DNA from: Actinokineospora xionganensis
Lineage (GTDB): Bacteria > Actinomycetota > Actinomycetes > Mycobacteriales > Pseudonocardiaceae
Length of the DNA stretch: 64,000 bases
Direction of reading: 5' to 3'
Assembly: GCF_014323725.1 (NCBI RefSeq)
Contig: NZ_JABVED010000002.1
Span: 472,078 to 536,077, forward strand
Under the pieces are notes generated by a model that searched no databases, had not been told where the DNA came from, and saw only the letters and a list, made by a program, of their open reading frames with translations. Numbering within the stretch: position 1 is the first letter of the stretch; the number at the start of each line of letters is the position of its first letter. Positions 33,449 to 42,464 of this stretch are shown piece by piece. Position numbers and translations under genes: made by a program.

Positions 33449-34576
33449 TCAGTACCCGACATATCCGCCGCCGCCGTGCGTGGCCTTGATGCCAGGAACG
33501 TTCGCCAGCGAGCCGTACCGGGAGATGGCGTAGTTCACGCCCGCGCAGATGTTGTCGACCGGGTTCCAGATGTCGTCATGGCCGGGCAGCTTGTGCGCCT
33601 GGAACGTCGGGTCGATGCACTGCATCAGGCCTTTGGAAGGCGTCCCCTTGGCGGCATTGGAATCCCAATTATTTTGGGCGTTCGGGTTTCCGCCGGATTC
33701 GTGCTGGATGATTTCCCAGATCAACTGGGCGTCCTTTTCGGACACGTTGATGCCGCGGGCGCGCAGGACCTCGATCGCCTCCTTGATCCACTCCTGCACG
33801 TTGCCCGGTGGCGGGCCCGCGGGTGGGCCGCCGCTCGATCCCATTGCGCCGCCACCTCCTCCTCCGCCACCGGAGCCTGTGCCTGAGCCTGAGCCGCCAC
33901 CCGAGTCACCGGACCCGGATCCGCCGGGATGCTTGTCCGATGACGACGGCGAGGTCTGCCGCGGCTGGGTCGGAGTCCATTCGATCGGCTTGCCCGGCGC
34001 CGGGGTGAAGGTCTGGGTGCCGGGGTCGGGGATGGCGCTGAACTTCGGGTCGACCGTGCGGCCGCGCACAGCCGCGGCGGCGGTGCTGACGGCCTGTTCG
34101 GCGTTGTCGAGCTGGGCGGTCACCCGGCCCTGGTAGCCGGCCGCGAGGTTGTCGAGGTGCCGGCGCTTTTCGTCGGCGGTCTTGTCCGCGTTGGCGTTGA
34201 GCCAGGCCGTGGCGCTGTCGTGGAGTTCGCCGAAGACTCCTTCCAGCGCGTCCTTGGCGCCCTGGAGGCCGGTCACCGCGGCGCGCAGGTCGGCGGCGAC
34301 GGCGGTCATCGCCTCGGTCAGAGAGGTGGCTGCCTGGTCGAACTTGGCCATGTACGCGACAAACGCGTCAGCCGAGGCACCCTGCCAGGCGCCGTCAAGG
34401 TCGCCGACCGAGGTGCTCACGGTCTTCGCCGAGTCGGTGGCGCCGGTGGCCGAACCGGTGAACTGGCCCGCCATGTCGCCGATGGCTGCCGGCTGGGCCC
34501 GGTAGACCGGTTCCGCTTGCGCGGCCAGCTGCGCCGCCGTGCCGCCCAAGCCGGCGACAGCATCCCGCGCGGTCAC
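33449..34576 (-). CDS. WXG100 domain fused to lytic transglycosylase: T7SS-exported peptidoglycan hydrolase candidate
   Basis: A 375-residue protein with no Sec signal. Residues 1-130 form a WXG100/LXG-like helical hairpin with WQG at 64-66, followed by a helical segment, a Pro/Ser/Gly linker (about 195-258, very Gly-rich at 217-250), and an SLT transglycosylase-type domain from about 260 to the end. The catalytic glutamate is probably Glu293 in IIQHESGGNPNAQNNW, followed by SKGLMQCIDPTF and CAGVNYAISRYGS, all typical of the resuscitation/SLT group. It is the last gene of the leftward T7SS operon from 38006. The likely role is local cell-wall opening for secretion or attack on rivals. The start is GTG. 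Confidence 0.88.
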   Translation of the reverse strand: MTARDAVAGLGGTAAQLAAQAEPVYRAQPAAIGDMAGQFTGSATGATDSAKTVSTSVGDLDGAWQGASADAFVAYMAKFDQAATSLTEAMTAVAADLRAAVTGLQGAKDALEGVFGELHDSATAWLNANADKTADEKRRHLDNLAAGYQGRVTAQLDNAEQAVSTAAAAVRGRTVDPKFSAIPDPGTQTFTPAPGKPIEWTPTQPRQTSPSSSDKHPGGSGSGDSGGGSGSGTGSGGGGGGGGAMGSSGGPPAGPPPGNVQEWIKEAIEVLRARGINVSEKDAQLIWEIIQHESGGNPNAQNNWDSNAAKGTPSKGLMQCIDPTFQAHKLPGHDDIWNPVDNICAGVNYAISRYGSLANVPGIKATHGGGGYVGY

Positions 34577-34587
34577 GACTGCCCCCT

Positions 34588-34890
34588 CTAGATCGCGGTG
34601 AGCGACTGCGTCGCGGCTTGCTCGGTGCCGTCGACGGACTGCCCGACGGAGTCGAGCGCCCGGTCGACGTTGCCGAGCAGAGCGCCCGCGCGGTCGAGTT
34701 CGTCACTGGCGGTGCGGGCGATGGCCTGCACGGCCTGGGCGAGGGCCGCGGAACTGGGGAGTCCGCCGAAGACACCCGCGTCGGCGTCGCGCGGAAGGGT
34801 GTCGCCCGCGGCGGCCATCGGACCGGCCTGGCCGCCGACAGCGGTGCGGCACTGCTCGATCGCCCGCAGGTTGTAGTCCACTGTCCCCAT
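34588..34890 (-). CDS. EspC-type small T7SS protein
   Basis: A 100-residue helical protein (MGTVDYNLRAIEQCRTAVGGQ..., then a DADAGVFGGLPSSAALAQAVQAI segment and a long helix with ELDRAGALLGNVDRALDSVGQSVDGTE). It resembles actinobacterial ESX proteins grouped with EspC/DUF6507-like families, in which a helix pair ends in a flexible tail. It is 11 bp upstream of the transglycosylase gene and follows the EspG gene, so it may be the partner that exports the transglycosylase. No enzymatic domain. Confidence 0.75.
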   Translation of the reverse strand: MGTVDYNLRAIEQCRTAVGGQAGPMAAAGDTLPRDADAGVFGGLPSSAALAQAVQAIARTASDELDRAGALLGNVDRALDSVGQSVDGTEQAATQSLTAI

Positions 34891-34937
34891 CCCCTCAGCT
34901 CGTCCGGTTCGACGCCTGACGGTCCGCGGTGGTTCCG

Positions 34938-35693
34938 TCAGAGCTCGTCGAGTAACTCCCGCACACAGGTGGCGAGGCGCGCGTTGTCGGCTGGGGTGAT
35001 GGTGCTCCACAGGCGGCCGTCGGCGCTCGGTCGCGTCAGGTAGAGGTAGCGGCCCGCGTCCGTGTCGTGGAAGGCGACGACCCGCTCGGCCCGGTCCCGC
35101 CGCCTGCCGCGCTGGGCGCGTTCGGCGCCGAACTGGCCGCGGGTGGTCATGCCGGTGACCATCGAGCCGAGCATCTGCGCGTCGCTGAGGCTCACACCGT
35201 GCTCGGTCAGCGCGTTGATCATCAGCTGCGGGTCGGCGTGGTCGGACTTGGTGAGGATGTCGGTCGGCAGGCTGACCGAGCGGCCCGGACCGGCCGCGAC
35301 GTCGCCCGCGATGGAGACGGCGGCTTCGGCCATGGCGGTGCCGCGGGCGGGGATGAGCCACACCTCGCCGCCGTCGACGACCGCGAGCATCCCCTGGTCC
35401 CCGCTCGCCACGGAGAGCGCGGTGATCTCGTGGTCGGTCCACACCCAGCTGTCGACGGTGACCGGCGCGTGGGCGAGCAGGCTGAGCGAGTCGGCCAGTT
35501 CGGGGGCAGCGCGGCCCGCCTCGGCCAGCCCGCGCTGCTCCAACCCGGCGAACGCGGCCGCCACCAGTTCCCGGCGCTCGGTGTGGGTGCGACCGGGACT
35601 CGGCACGTCGAGCGCGACGTGGCGTCCCGGGAGGCGCTCGGACTCCCAGAGCACGTCGAACTCCAGGGTGGAGAGGACAACGCTGTTGGACAA
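34938..35693 (-). CDS. EspG-family ESX secretion-associated protein
   Basis: A 251-residue EspG-like chaperone: VVLSTLEFDVLWESERLPGRHVALDVPSPGRTHTER (N-terminal strand-loop), LAHAPVTVDSWVWTDHEITALSVASGDQGMLAVVDGGEVWLIP (central sheet), GRSVSLPTDIL, and C-terminal RVVAFHDTDAGRYLYLTRPSADGRLWSTITPADNARL. The pattern is much closer to canonical EspG than that of the protein at 8779. It starts two bases after the PPE-like gene ends, implying coupled production of chaperone and cargo. Confidence 0.88.
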   Translation of the reverse strand: MSNSVVLSTLEFDVLWESERLPGRHVALDVPSPGRTHTERRELVAAAFAGLEQRGLAEAGRAAPELADSLSLLAHAPVTVDSWVWTDHEITALSVASGDQGMLAVVDGGEVWLIPARGTAMAEAAVSIAGDVAAGPGRSVSLPTDILTKSDHADPQLMINALTEHGVSLSDAQMLGSMVTGMTTRGQFGAERAQRGRRRDRAERVVAFHDTDAGRYLYLTRPSADGRLWSTITPADNARLATCVRELLDEL

Positions 35694-35695
35694 GG

Positions 35696-36943
35696 TCAGT
35701 CGTCCTGCCCCAGGACCGGCGAGACCACCATGCGCTCGTCGCCGAAGACGTCTTCGGAGTCGATGCCGTACTTGCGCACGTGCTCCTCGTCGTCCTCGCC
35801 CTTCGCCCCGGCTGCCGCGGGCTGCATGAGCGACGCGCCCGCCTTCCCCGGCCGGGCCCCGATGCGCTCGGCGTTCTTGGCGGCGCGGGACTGCTCGTCG
35901 GGCAGGTCGGTGATCGGCGCCGCACCGCGGGCCGCCGCCCGGGCCGCGCGGCCCTCGGGAGTGTCGGGGAAAGCACCCGCGCCACGGACCAGCCGATCCT
36001 TACGCGCGTTCTCACCTGCGGCGGCACCACCGGCCCCGGCGGCTGTCAGGCCGGCGAGGGTCGACATGTCGTTCACCATGCCCATGGGGAAGCCCGGGCG
36101 GAGTCCGCCGGGAACGTTGGCGGGGTTGGGAAGCCCGCCGATGTTCGGCCCCAGCGGGCCGACCGTGCTCAGCCGGCCGCCGCCGGGCTGGTTGTTGTTC
36201 GTGCCACCGGGACCGCCGCCGCCGGGGCCGTCGGGAATGCCCGCGAGGCCGGGACCGCCGCCGGGCAACCCGGTCTGTCCAGGGACGCCGGGAGTGCCCG
36301 GCCCGCCGGTCGGGGTGTAGGCGCTGGAGTTGCCGTTGAAGGTCTGTGCGGACGTGGTGCCCTGGCCTTCGTAGGGGGTCGCGACGAGGCTCATGCCGGG
36401 CGGCACGGGAAGCGACTGGTAGCTGCCGAGTGCGGACTGGCTGCCCTGGCTGTAGCCGTTCATCGAGGACACGGCCTGCTCGCGGGCGGCGTTGGTCTGC
36501 TGGACCTGCTTGGCGTTGTCAGTCGTGTGCCCGAACGCGCCGAGGAACCGGTCCATACCATCGAGCTTGGTCGGCCCACGCAGGTCACCGCCGTCGGGGG
36601 CGCCGTTGCGGGTGGTGGAGAAGGCGTCGCCCTGCTCACTCACCCCACCGGCGGACTGCTCGACCGCGGGAGTCGCGTCCTGGGCGTAGATGGCCGCGTT
36701 CTTGGTCGCGTCCATGCCGCCTTCGGAAGCACTGCCCTCCCAGGTGACGCCGATCTTGGCCAACTCCTCGCGGAGAACCTGGTCAGTCTCGGCCAAGCCC
36801 TCGGCGAGAGATTTCAGGGCACGGACTGCCTTATGCAGGCTCTCAGAACCCGGCCCCTGGCGGAGCTTGTCGAGTTCATCAGCCAACTGCTGGTGGCTGT
36901 AACCCTCGAAGCGCAGATCGCCCAGCCCGTTGTCGCCTGCCAT
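35696..36943 (-). CDS. PPE-like T7SS substrate
   Basis: A 415-residue protein. Residues 1-180 are helical and PPE-like (LRFEGYSHQQLADELDKLRQGPGSESLHKAVRALKSLAEGLAETDQVLREELAKIGVTWEGSASEGG), with W-E-G in the turn position of the hairpin. A long low-complexity Gly/Pro/Asn region (about 220-300) follows, then an Ala/Gly-rich and finally an acidic C-terminal segment (DDEEHVRKYGIDSEDVFG). Such DUF-like tails are typical of Pseudonocardiaceae ESX proteins. ATG 36943 has GGAG upstream. The coupled EspG gene is its likely chaperone. Confidence 0.85.
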   Translation of the reverse strand: MAGDNGLGDLRFEGYSHQQLADELDKLRQGPGSESLHKAVRALKSLAEGLAETDQVLREELAKIGVTWEGSASEGGMDATKNAAIYAQDATPAVEQSAGGVSEQGDAFSTTRNGAPDGGDLRGPTKLDGMDRFLGAFGHTTDNAKQVQQTNAAREQAVSSMNGYSQGSQSALGSYQSLPVPPGMSLVATPYEGQGTTSAQTFNGNSSAYTPTGGPGTPGVPGQTGLPGGGPGLAGIPDGPGGGGPGGTNNNQPGGGRLSTVGPLGPNIGGLPNPANVPGGLRPGFPMGMVNDMSTLAGLTAAGAGGAAAGENARKDRLVRGAGAFPDTPEGRAARAAARGAAPITDLPDEQSRAAKNAERIGARPGKAGASLMQPAAAGAKGEDDEEHVRKYGIDSEDVFGDERMVVSPVLGQDD

Positions 36944-36952
36944 GTCAGCTCC

Positions 36953-37591
36953 TCACGCCAGAGTCTGCAACGTGGTCACGGCCATCTCCGCGGCCTTCTC
37001 GGTCATTTGGCAAATCTGGTCCTGCGTGAATGCGTTCCTGCTGGTCAAATTCATCGAGACCATGAGTTGCTGACCTTCCGCCACGTCCACGGACACCGCG
37101 CATTCGTGGCTGTTCCGCTCGTTGCTGGAACCCTTGAACACGGTCTTCGCAGCAGCGAATCCAGCGACCGAAATCAAATCAGCATCCACGTTCCGTTTGC
37201 CGGTCAGCCAGGGGCCGATACCTTCGGAAGTGATCAGCAGCGCCGCGTAGTCATAATACGGCTGCTGCGCTTGCACATTCAGCACGCACTCTTTCGAGCC
37301 TCGCCAGACATCACTGTTGTTGGTGGTCAACCGAGAACGGTTGATCTTCAACTGGCCGCGCTGCCCATCGGTGAACAAGGCACAAGGATCGATCGCGTTG
37401 AGCTTCAATTCCTTCGGGCGCGCGGGGATCTCGACAGTCTGCGAAGCAGGTTTCGTTGACGTCGGCTTCGACGTAGATGGCCCGTCCACCGCGGTGGCCG
37501 ATGTCGTCGGGCTGCCTGTTTCACTCGTGGTGCACCCGGTAATCCCCAGAAGAACGGCGCCAAGACCAGCCAGAAGCATCCGACTACGCAC
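36953..37591 (-). CDS. DUF3558-type lipoprotein
   Basis: A 212-residue lipoprotein from GTG 37591, which overlaps the upstream gene's end by eight bases and has a GGGGG ribosome-binding stretch nine bases away. The signal peptide ends in lipobox ITGC; a Thr/Ser/Pro linker (about 25-55) leads to the domain with cysteines in DPCALF, KECVLN, HECAVS and DQICQM, the DUF3558 spacing also seen at 648. Members probably reside on the outer membrane leaflet or face the envelope; their T7SS link is by genomic association. Confidence 0.85.
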   Translation of the reverse strand: MRSRMLLAGLGAVLLGITGCTTSETGSPTTSATAVDGPSTSKPTSTKPASQTVEIPARPKELKLNAIDPCALFTDGQRGQLKINRSRLTTNNSDVWRGSKECVLNVQAQQPYYDYAALLITSEGIGPWLTGKRNVDADLISVAGFAAAKTVFKGSSNERNSHECAVSVDVAEGQQLMVSMNLTSRNAFTQDQICQMTEKAAEMAVTTLQTLA

Positions 37592-38006
37592 GCTGTTCGC
37601 CCCCAAGGGCCGCAGCGATGTCTTGCTCGTTATAGCCGTAAGTCTTCGCACTATCCGTCAACTGCTGGACGAGGTTGTTCAAACCCGCCACATAGTCGCC
37701 GATCCTTGCCACATAGGAATCATCGTTGCTCAGCAACAGATCATTCCAGGCTTCGGCGACCTTCGTGCTGACGATGTCTTCGCCTGGCTGGTCTACGCGA
37801 AGGTCGCTCCGCGCCTCGCGAACCAGATCGCCGAGAGAGTCGGCCTGGGTTTGGATGATCTTGGCGGCGGCGAGGACGTTGTCGTGGTTGACCACGAACT
37901 GGCCGCTCGCCGGGCTGCCGCCCATGATGGCGCGCGCGGCGTCGAAGGCGGCGCCTGCTATCGCGCTGACCGTGCCGCCCAAAGAAGCGCCGATGTCCAT
38001 CTTCAC
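37584..38006 (-). CDS. Small helical T7SS-associated protein
   Basis: A 140-residue protein, first gene of the leftward T7SS operon. After a Gly/Ala-rich start (MDIGASLGGTVSAIAGAAFDAARAIMGGSP) it is helical: VNHDNVLAAAKIIQTQADSLGDLVREARSDL, VSTKVAEAWNDLLLSNDDSYVARIGDYVAGLNNLVQQLTDSAKTYGYNE. It resembles a family in Pseudonocardiaceae placed upstream of DUF3558 lipoproteins. No signal peptide or strict WXG. Function: probable secretion substrate or partner. Confidence 0.75.
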   Translation of the reverse strand: MKMDIGASLGGTVSAIAGAAFDAARAIMGGSPASGQFVVNHDNVLAAAKIIQTQADSLGDLVREARSDLRVDQPGEDIVSTKVAEAWNDLLLSNDDSYVARIGDYVAGLNNLVQQLTDSAKTYGYNEQDIAAALGGEQRA

Positions 38007-38110
38007 GCACCCCCGTACGCATCGTGACGATGTCGTCTCGTTTCGCAGGCTACCAATGGCGCGGTAAGGCCCACCTGAACTTTGACGGAGAAAACGGCGC
38101 TTCGGTTCCC

Positions 38111-39379
38111 TCAGCCCGCTACGGGGATGCCGATCTCGCCGCGCAGGGCGCGCAGGCCGATGTCGGTGCGGTGGTGGGAACCCGCCAGGTGCACGGCGTC
38201 GACCTTGCGGTAGGCGTCGGCGCGGGCGGCTTCCAGGTCATCGCCCATACCGACCACGGCCAGGACACGGCCGCCCGCGGACACCAGCGCCCCGTCTTCG
38301 CGGCGGCGGGTGCCCGCGTGCAGGACGCCTTCGGCCTCGGCGCCGGTGATCAGGTCTCCGGTGCGGGGGCGGCCGGGGTAGCCGTCGGCCGCTATGACAA
38401 CCGTCACGGACGAGCCCTCGGCCCACTCCAGCGGCGGGTGCGCCGCCAGCTCGCCGCGCGCGGACGCGAGCAGCAGGGCCGACAGCGGGCTGCGGAGCAG
38501 GGCGAGGACCGACTGGGTCTCCGGGTCGCCGAAGCGGCAGTTGAACTCGATGACCTCAGGTCCGTTGCCGGTCAGCGCGAGCCCGGCGTAGAGCAGGCCG
38601 GAGAACGGCGCGCCGCGCTTGGCCATCTCGTCGACGACGGGCTGGATGATGCGGGCGACGACGTCGTCGACCATGCCGTCCGGGATCCAGGGCAGCGGCG
38701 CGTAGGCGCCCATTCCGCCGGTGTTCGGGCCTGCGTCGTTGTCGCCGACGCGCTTGAAGTCCTGGGCGGGGAGCAGCGGGACGACGGTGCCCGCCTCGTC
38801 GACCACGCAGAACAGGGAGACCTCGGGACCGTCGAGGAACGACTCCAGCAGCACCGGGTGACCGCCGTCGAGCAGGGTCATCGCGTGCGCGCGGGCCTTG
38901 CTGAGGTCGGTGGTGACGACGACGCCCTTGCCCGCGGCGAGTCCGTCGTCCTTGACGACCCAGGTGGGGCCGAAGCGCGACAGCGTGGCGTCGAGCCGGG
39001 CCGGGTTGTCGACGATCTCACTGTGCGCGGTGGGGACGCCCGCCGTGGTCATGATGTCCTTGGCGAACGCCTTGGAGCCCTCGATGCGGGCCGCCGCGGC
39101 GCTCGGGCCGAACACGGGGATCCCGGCCGCGCGGACCGCGTCCGCCACGCCCGCGACCAGCGGGCCCTCGGGTCCGATGACGACGAGGTCGGCTTCCCAC
39201 TTGGTGGCCAGCACCGTCACGGCTGCCGGATCCGCGGGGTCGACCCCGTAGCTCTCGGAAAGCGAGGCGGTGCCCGCGTTCCCGGGCGCACACGCCAGCG
39301 CCGTCACCTCGGCGTCCTTGGACATAGCAAGGACCAGGGCATGCTCGCGGGCGCCAGACCCGATAACCAGGACACGCAC
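38111..39379 (-). CDS. purD: Phosphoribosylamine-glycine ligase (GAR synthetase)
   Basis: A 422-residue ATP-grasp enzyme for step 2 of purine synthesis. It shows [80 protein letters not shown] (ATP-binding lysines), [14 protein letters not shown], and the metal-binding [16 protein letters not shown]. Length is normal. It lies downstream of the TAXI-TRAP genes and upstream of the T7SS operon, all leftward, with a 45-bp gap before it and a 104-bp gap after it. Confidence 0.98.
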   Translation of the reverse strand: MRVLVIGSGAREHALVLAMSKDAEVTALACAPGNAGTASLSESYGVDPADPAAVTVLATKWEADLVVIGPEGPLVAGVADAVRAAGIPVFGPSAAAARIEGSKAFAKDIMTTAGVPTAHSEIVDNPARLDATLSRFGPTWVVKDDGLAAGKGVVVTTDLSKARAHAMTLLDGGHPVLLESFLDGPEVSLFCVVDEAGTVVPLLPAQDFKRVGDNDAGPNTGGMGAYAPLPWIPDGMVDDVVARIIQPVVDEMAKRGAPFSGLLYAGLALTGNGPEVIEFNCRFGDPETQSVLALLRSPLSALLLASARGELAAHPPLEWAEGSSVTVVIAADGYPGRPRTGDLITGAEAEGVLHAGTRRREDGALVSAGGRVLAVVGMGDDLEAARADAYRKVDAVHLAGSHHRTDIGLRALRGEIGIPVAG

Positions 39380-39424
39380 GAGGACTGAGACTAGATGCTG
39401 GGCGTCCGCGACCGGTAATCGGTG

Positions 39425-40393
39425 TCAGCCGCCGATGGCCTTGCGTGATCCGTCGTGCAGCGGGACCGGGTCGGTGTCGCCCGCGGTGGCCTTGTCGATG
39501 CCGCCCGCGGCCGGGTGCACCTTGACCAGGTCGTCCTTCTTGTCGAGGACCAGTTTGGTGATCGCGCAGGCGTTGCCTGCCGGGAAGTCCTCGCGCACGA
39601 GGAGCACGTTCGGGACGACGATGGTCTTCGACTCGGATGTGCCGTAGGTCGCCGCCGGGATGGTGCCCGCGTCGTAGACCGGGTTGATCTTCTTGAGGTC
39701 TTCGAGGTGCGGGGTGACGTCTAGGAACTCGACCTGACCCTTCATCGACGTGAAGAGGTCGGTGAGTTCGGGCGTCGGCAGGCCGCCGGACCACACGAGG
39801 CCGTCGATCTGGCCCGCCTTGATCCCGTCGACGGTGGGCCGCAGGGCGAGCCGCTGGGCGGAGACGTCGGTGTCCGGGTTGAGTCCCGCCGCCCTGAGCA
39901 GGCGGGTGGCGATGACCTCGGTGCCGGACTTCGGCGAGCCGGTGGAGATCTTCTTGCCACGCATGTCGGAGATCGACTTGATGCCGCTGCCGGTGCGCAC
40001 GACGACCTGGGTGGCGTTCGGGTAGATGCGGGCCAGGGCGCGGACCTTGACCGGCTTGCCCTCGAACGCGCCCTTGCCGTTGACCGCGTCGGCGGCGGTG
40101 TCGGCGAGGGAGAAGGCGACGTCGTAGTCGCCACCCGCGAGTTGCTGGATGTTCTGCACGGAGGCGCCGGTCTCGGCGGCGGTGGCCTTGAGCTTGGAGT
40201 TGTCGCTGATCAGCTTCGCGAGGCCGCCGCCGAGCGTGTAGTAGACGCCGCCGGTGTTGCCGGTGGCGATGGTGATGCGGCCGTCGCCCGCCTCGCAGTC
40301 GCCCGCGCCCGCGGTGGTGGCCGTGTCGGACCGTTTGCCGCCGCAGCCCGCGGCGAGCAGGGCGAGCGAGACGATCAGGATGCGGCTACGCAT
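39425..40393 (-). CDS. TAXI-family TRAP transporter solute-binding lipoprotein
   Basis: A 322-residue exported binding protein with lipobox AAGCGG (Cys near residue 17). The TAXI family motif is seen in ITIATGNTGGVYYTLGGGLAKLI, followed by VRTGSGIKSISDMRGKKISTGSPKSGTEVIATRLLRAAGL and an N-terminal/C-terminal two-lobe periplasmic-binding layout. TAXI proteins capture organic acids such as glutamate or 2-oxoglutarate for a TRAP permease. Its start overlaps the permease stop region by eight bases. The substrate is undetermined. Confidence 0.93.
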   Translation of the reverse strand: MRSRILIVSLALLAAGCGGKRSDTATTAGAGDCEAGDGRITIATGNTGGVYYTLGGGLAKLISDNSKLKATAAETGASVQNIQQLAGGDYDVAFSLADTAADAVNGKGAFEGKPVKVRALARIYPNATQVVVRTGSGIKSISDMRGKKISTGSPKSGTEVIATRLLRAAGLNPDTDVSAQRLALRPTVDGIKAGQIDGLVWSGGLPTPELTDLFTSMKGQVEFLDVTPHLEDLKKINPVYDAGTIPAATYGTSESKTIVVPNVLLVREDFPAGNACAITKLVLDKKDDLVKVHPAAGGIDKATAGDTDPVPLHDGSRKAIGG

Positions 40394-42464
40394 GGGCTTT
40401 CTCCTTGACGCGGGTGATCAGGTGGACGGCGAGCGCGAGGACGAGGAACCCGAGGCCGATGCCGATCGACAGCGGGTGCAGGTAAAGCAGCAGGAGCGCG
40501 GCGGGGACGCAGAGGAGGCGGACGGGGAGCCGGACCGGGCCGAACAGCCAGCCGCCGGTGACCACGGCCAGCGCGCCGATGCCGACCGCGGAGACCGCGA
40601 CCACCCAGAGGACGGTGCCCACCGGGCGCTGCAGCAGGAGCGCGGCGCCGTTGTCGGTGAGGACGAACGCGATCGGGAGCAGGAACGCGGGCAGCGTGTA
40701 CTTCCAGGTCTGCCACATGGTGCCCATGACCGAGCCGCCGGTGATCGCGGCCGCGGCGACGGCGGCGAGCGCGGTCGGCGGCGTGACCTCGGAGAGGACG
40801 GCGTAGTAGAAGATGAACATCGCCGTCTCGGCGGGAGCCACACCGAGGTTGATCAGCGCGGGTCCGAGGACGACCCACGAGATGATGAACGACGCGGTCA
40901 CCGGCACGGCCAACCCGAGCACACAGACCGCGACGGCGGCGAACACCACGGTCAGCACCAGCACGGCGGTCGGGTCCGACGCGAGCGATTTGGCGGCGGA
41001 TACGAGCGCGTCGGCGAGGGCGAGGCCGAGTCCGGTCTTGGTGATCGTCGAGGTGATGATCCCGGCGGCGGCGCAGACGGCGATCACCGGCAGCGCGCCC
41101 CGGACGCCTTCGGCGAGGGAGTCGGCAAGGTCGCGAACCCACCCCCGAAGGTTGCCGCGGCGCGGGATGAGGGCGAACAGCGCGGCCACCCCGGTCGCGT
41201 AGACGACGGCCGTGAACGGCGGAATATCCATCGCCAGGAACACGACGATGATCCCCAGCGACGCGAAGTGGAACCACCCTTGCCGCAGCACTGTCCACAG
41301 GCGCGGGGGGCTGTCCACAGCCACCCCGGGAAGCGGCCTTTCCGACACCCCTCCCCGATAGACTGGCCAAGGGCCGTCCCCCGGGGGAAGGGCGGTGGCG
41401 AGGTCCAAGCCTGTGTCGTTGACGTGGAAGCGGCGGGCGTCGGCTTCGACGGCCAGGCCGATGCCCAGGTAATAAAGCAGTGTCGGGACGATCGCCCACA
41501 CCAGGACGCTCAGGTACGAGGTCTGCAGGTACTCGGCGATGATGAACGCCGCCGCACCGAGTGTCGGGGGCGAAAGGATCGCGCCGATGCCGGAGGCCGC
41601 GAGCAGGCCGCCCGCGTTCTCCTTGGGGTAGCCCGCTTCGCGCAGCACGGGCCAGGTGATCGCGCCGAGGCTGACGGTGGTCGCGGTGCCCGATCCCGAC
41701 ACGGTGCCGAGCAGGAATCCCGAGGTCGCGGCGGTGCGGCCGGCGGCGGTGCGGGAGCGGCGGAACAGGGCGAAGCTGAAGTCGACGAAGAAGCCGCCCG
41801 CGCCTGAGGTGTTGAGGACGGCGCCGTAGATGGTGAACAGGACTATGTACGTGGCGGCGACGTTGAGCGGGATGCCGTAGAAGCCGCTCTGCTCGTTGTA
41901 GAGGGCGTTGACGATCTGGCCGAAGTCGATGCCCGCGTGCGCGAAATCCCAGTTCTGCGGCAGAAATCCGCCGTAATAGGCGAAGGCCAGGAAGCCCAGG
42001 CAGACGATCGGCAGCACCCAGCCCGTGGTGCGCCGGGTCGCCTCCAAGATCAGCACGAGCAGCAACCCGCCGGCAAGGATGTCTGGTGTGGACAGTTGAC
42101 CGGCCCGGTCGAGGAAGGCGTCGTAGCCGCCGGCGAAGCCGTTGCCGCCGAAGGGAAGGACGGGGTAGAGGCCGACGAACAGCGCGATCGTGGCGTACAC
42201 CCAGTCGACGAATCCGGGGTTCTGCGGGCTCTTGGACCTCGGCCGGTAGCAGAGGAAGACCAGCGGAAGCGTCAGCCCGAGGAAGATCACCAGGTAGAAC
42301 TGGCCGCCCTGGGGGAACGGCCAGAAGACCTGCTCGAGCACCAGCACCGCGATGGCGACGGACGCGGCCCAGACCACCAGGTCCCATCGGCCGGTGAGCC
42401 TGCGCGCCGGCCGTTCCTCGTCGTGCGCGCCGACGACCTCGGTCGGGCCAATGGTGCTGGTCAA
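40386..42464 (-). CDS. TRAP transporter fused permease (DctQM type)
   Basis: A 692-residue membrane protein of the fused small/large TRAP permease type with about 16 hydrophobic segments: an N-terminal group (residues 30-200) and a DctM-like body with GTVSGSGTATTVSLGAITWPVLREAGY, GGLLAASGIGAILSPPTLGAAAFIIAEYL and VFFAMDIPPFTAVVYATG-like segments. It imports small carboxylates with the binding protein encoded downstream, driven by a Na+ or H+ gradient. Residues about 356-391 coincide with copy 3 of the dispersed 106-bp repeat, read in frame as a hydrophilic loop (ALPPGDGPWPVYRGGVSERP). Confidence 0.93.
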   Translation of the reverse strand: MTSTIGPTEVVGAHDEERPARRLTGRWDLVVWAASVAIAVLVLEQVFWPFPQGGQFYLVIFLGLTLPLVFLCYRPRSKSPQNPGFVDWVYATIALFVGLYPVLPFGGNGFAGGYDAFLDRAGQLSTPDILAGGLLLVLILEATRRTTGWVLPIVCLGFLAFAYYGGFLPQNWDFAHAGIDFGQIVNALYNEQSGFYGIPLNVAATYIVLFTIYGAVLNTSGAGGFFVDFSFALFRRSRTAAGRTAATSGFLLGTVSGSGTATTVSLGAITWPVLREAGYPKENAGGLLAASGIGAILSPPTLGAAAFIIAEYLQTSYLSVLVWAIVPTLLYYLGIGLAVEADARRFHVNDTGLDLATALPPGDGPWPVYRGGVSERPLPGVAVDSPPRLWTVLRQGWFHFASLGIIVVFLAMDIPPFTAVVYATGVAALFALIPRRGNLRGWVRDLADSLAEGVRGALPVIAVCAAAGIITSTITKTGLGLALADALVSAAKSLASDPTAVLVLTVVFAAVAVCVLGLAVPVTASFIISWVVLGPALINLGVAPAETAMFIFYYAVLSEVTPPTALAAVAAAAITGGSVMGTMWQTWKYTLPAFLLPIAFVLTDNGAALLLQRPVGTVLWVVAVSAVGIGALAVVTGGWLFGPVRLPVRLLCVPAALLLLYLHPLSIGIGLGFLVLALAVHLITRVKEKAHA
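41291..41396 (-). repeat. Dispersed ~106-bp structured repeat, copy 3, inside the TRAP permease gene
   Basis: On the minus strand: arm CCCTTCCCC, core with CGGGGGACGGCCC and TTGGCCAGTCTATC, closing arm GGGGAGGGG, then 37 bases to TGTGGACAG (41319-41311) and 20 bases further a second TGTGGACAG (41299-41291). It lies wholly within the permease coding sequence without interrupting the frame. The arms differ in sequence from the other copies but can still pair. Confidence 0.75.
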
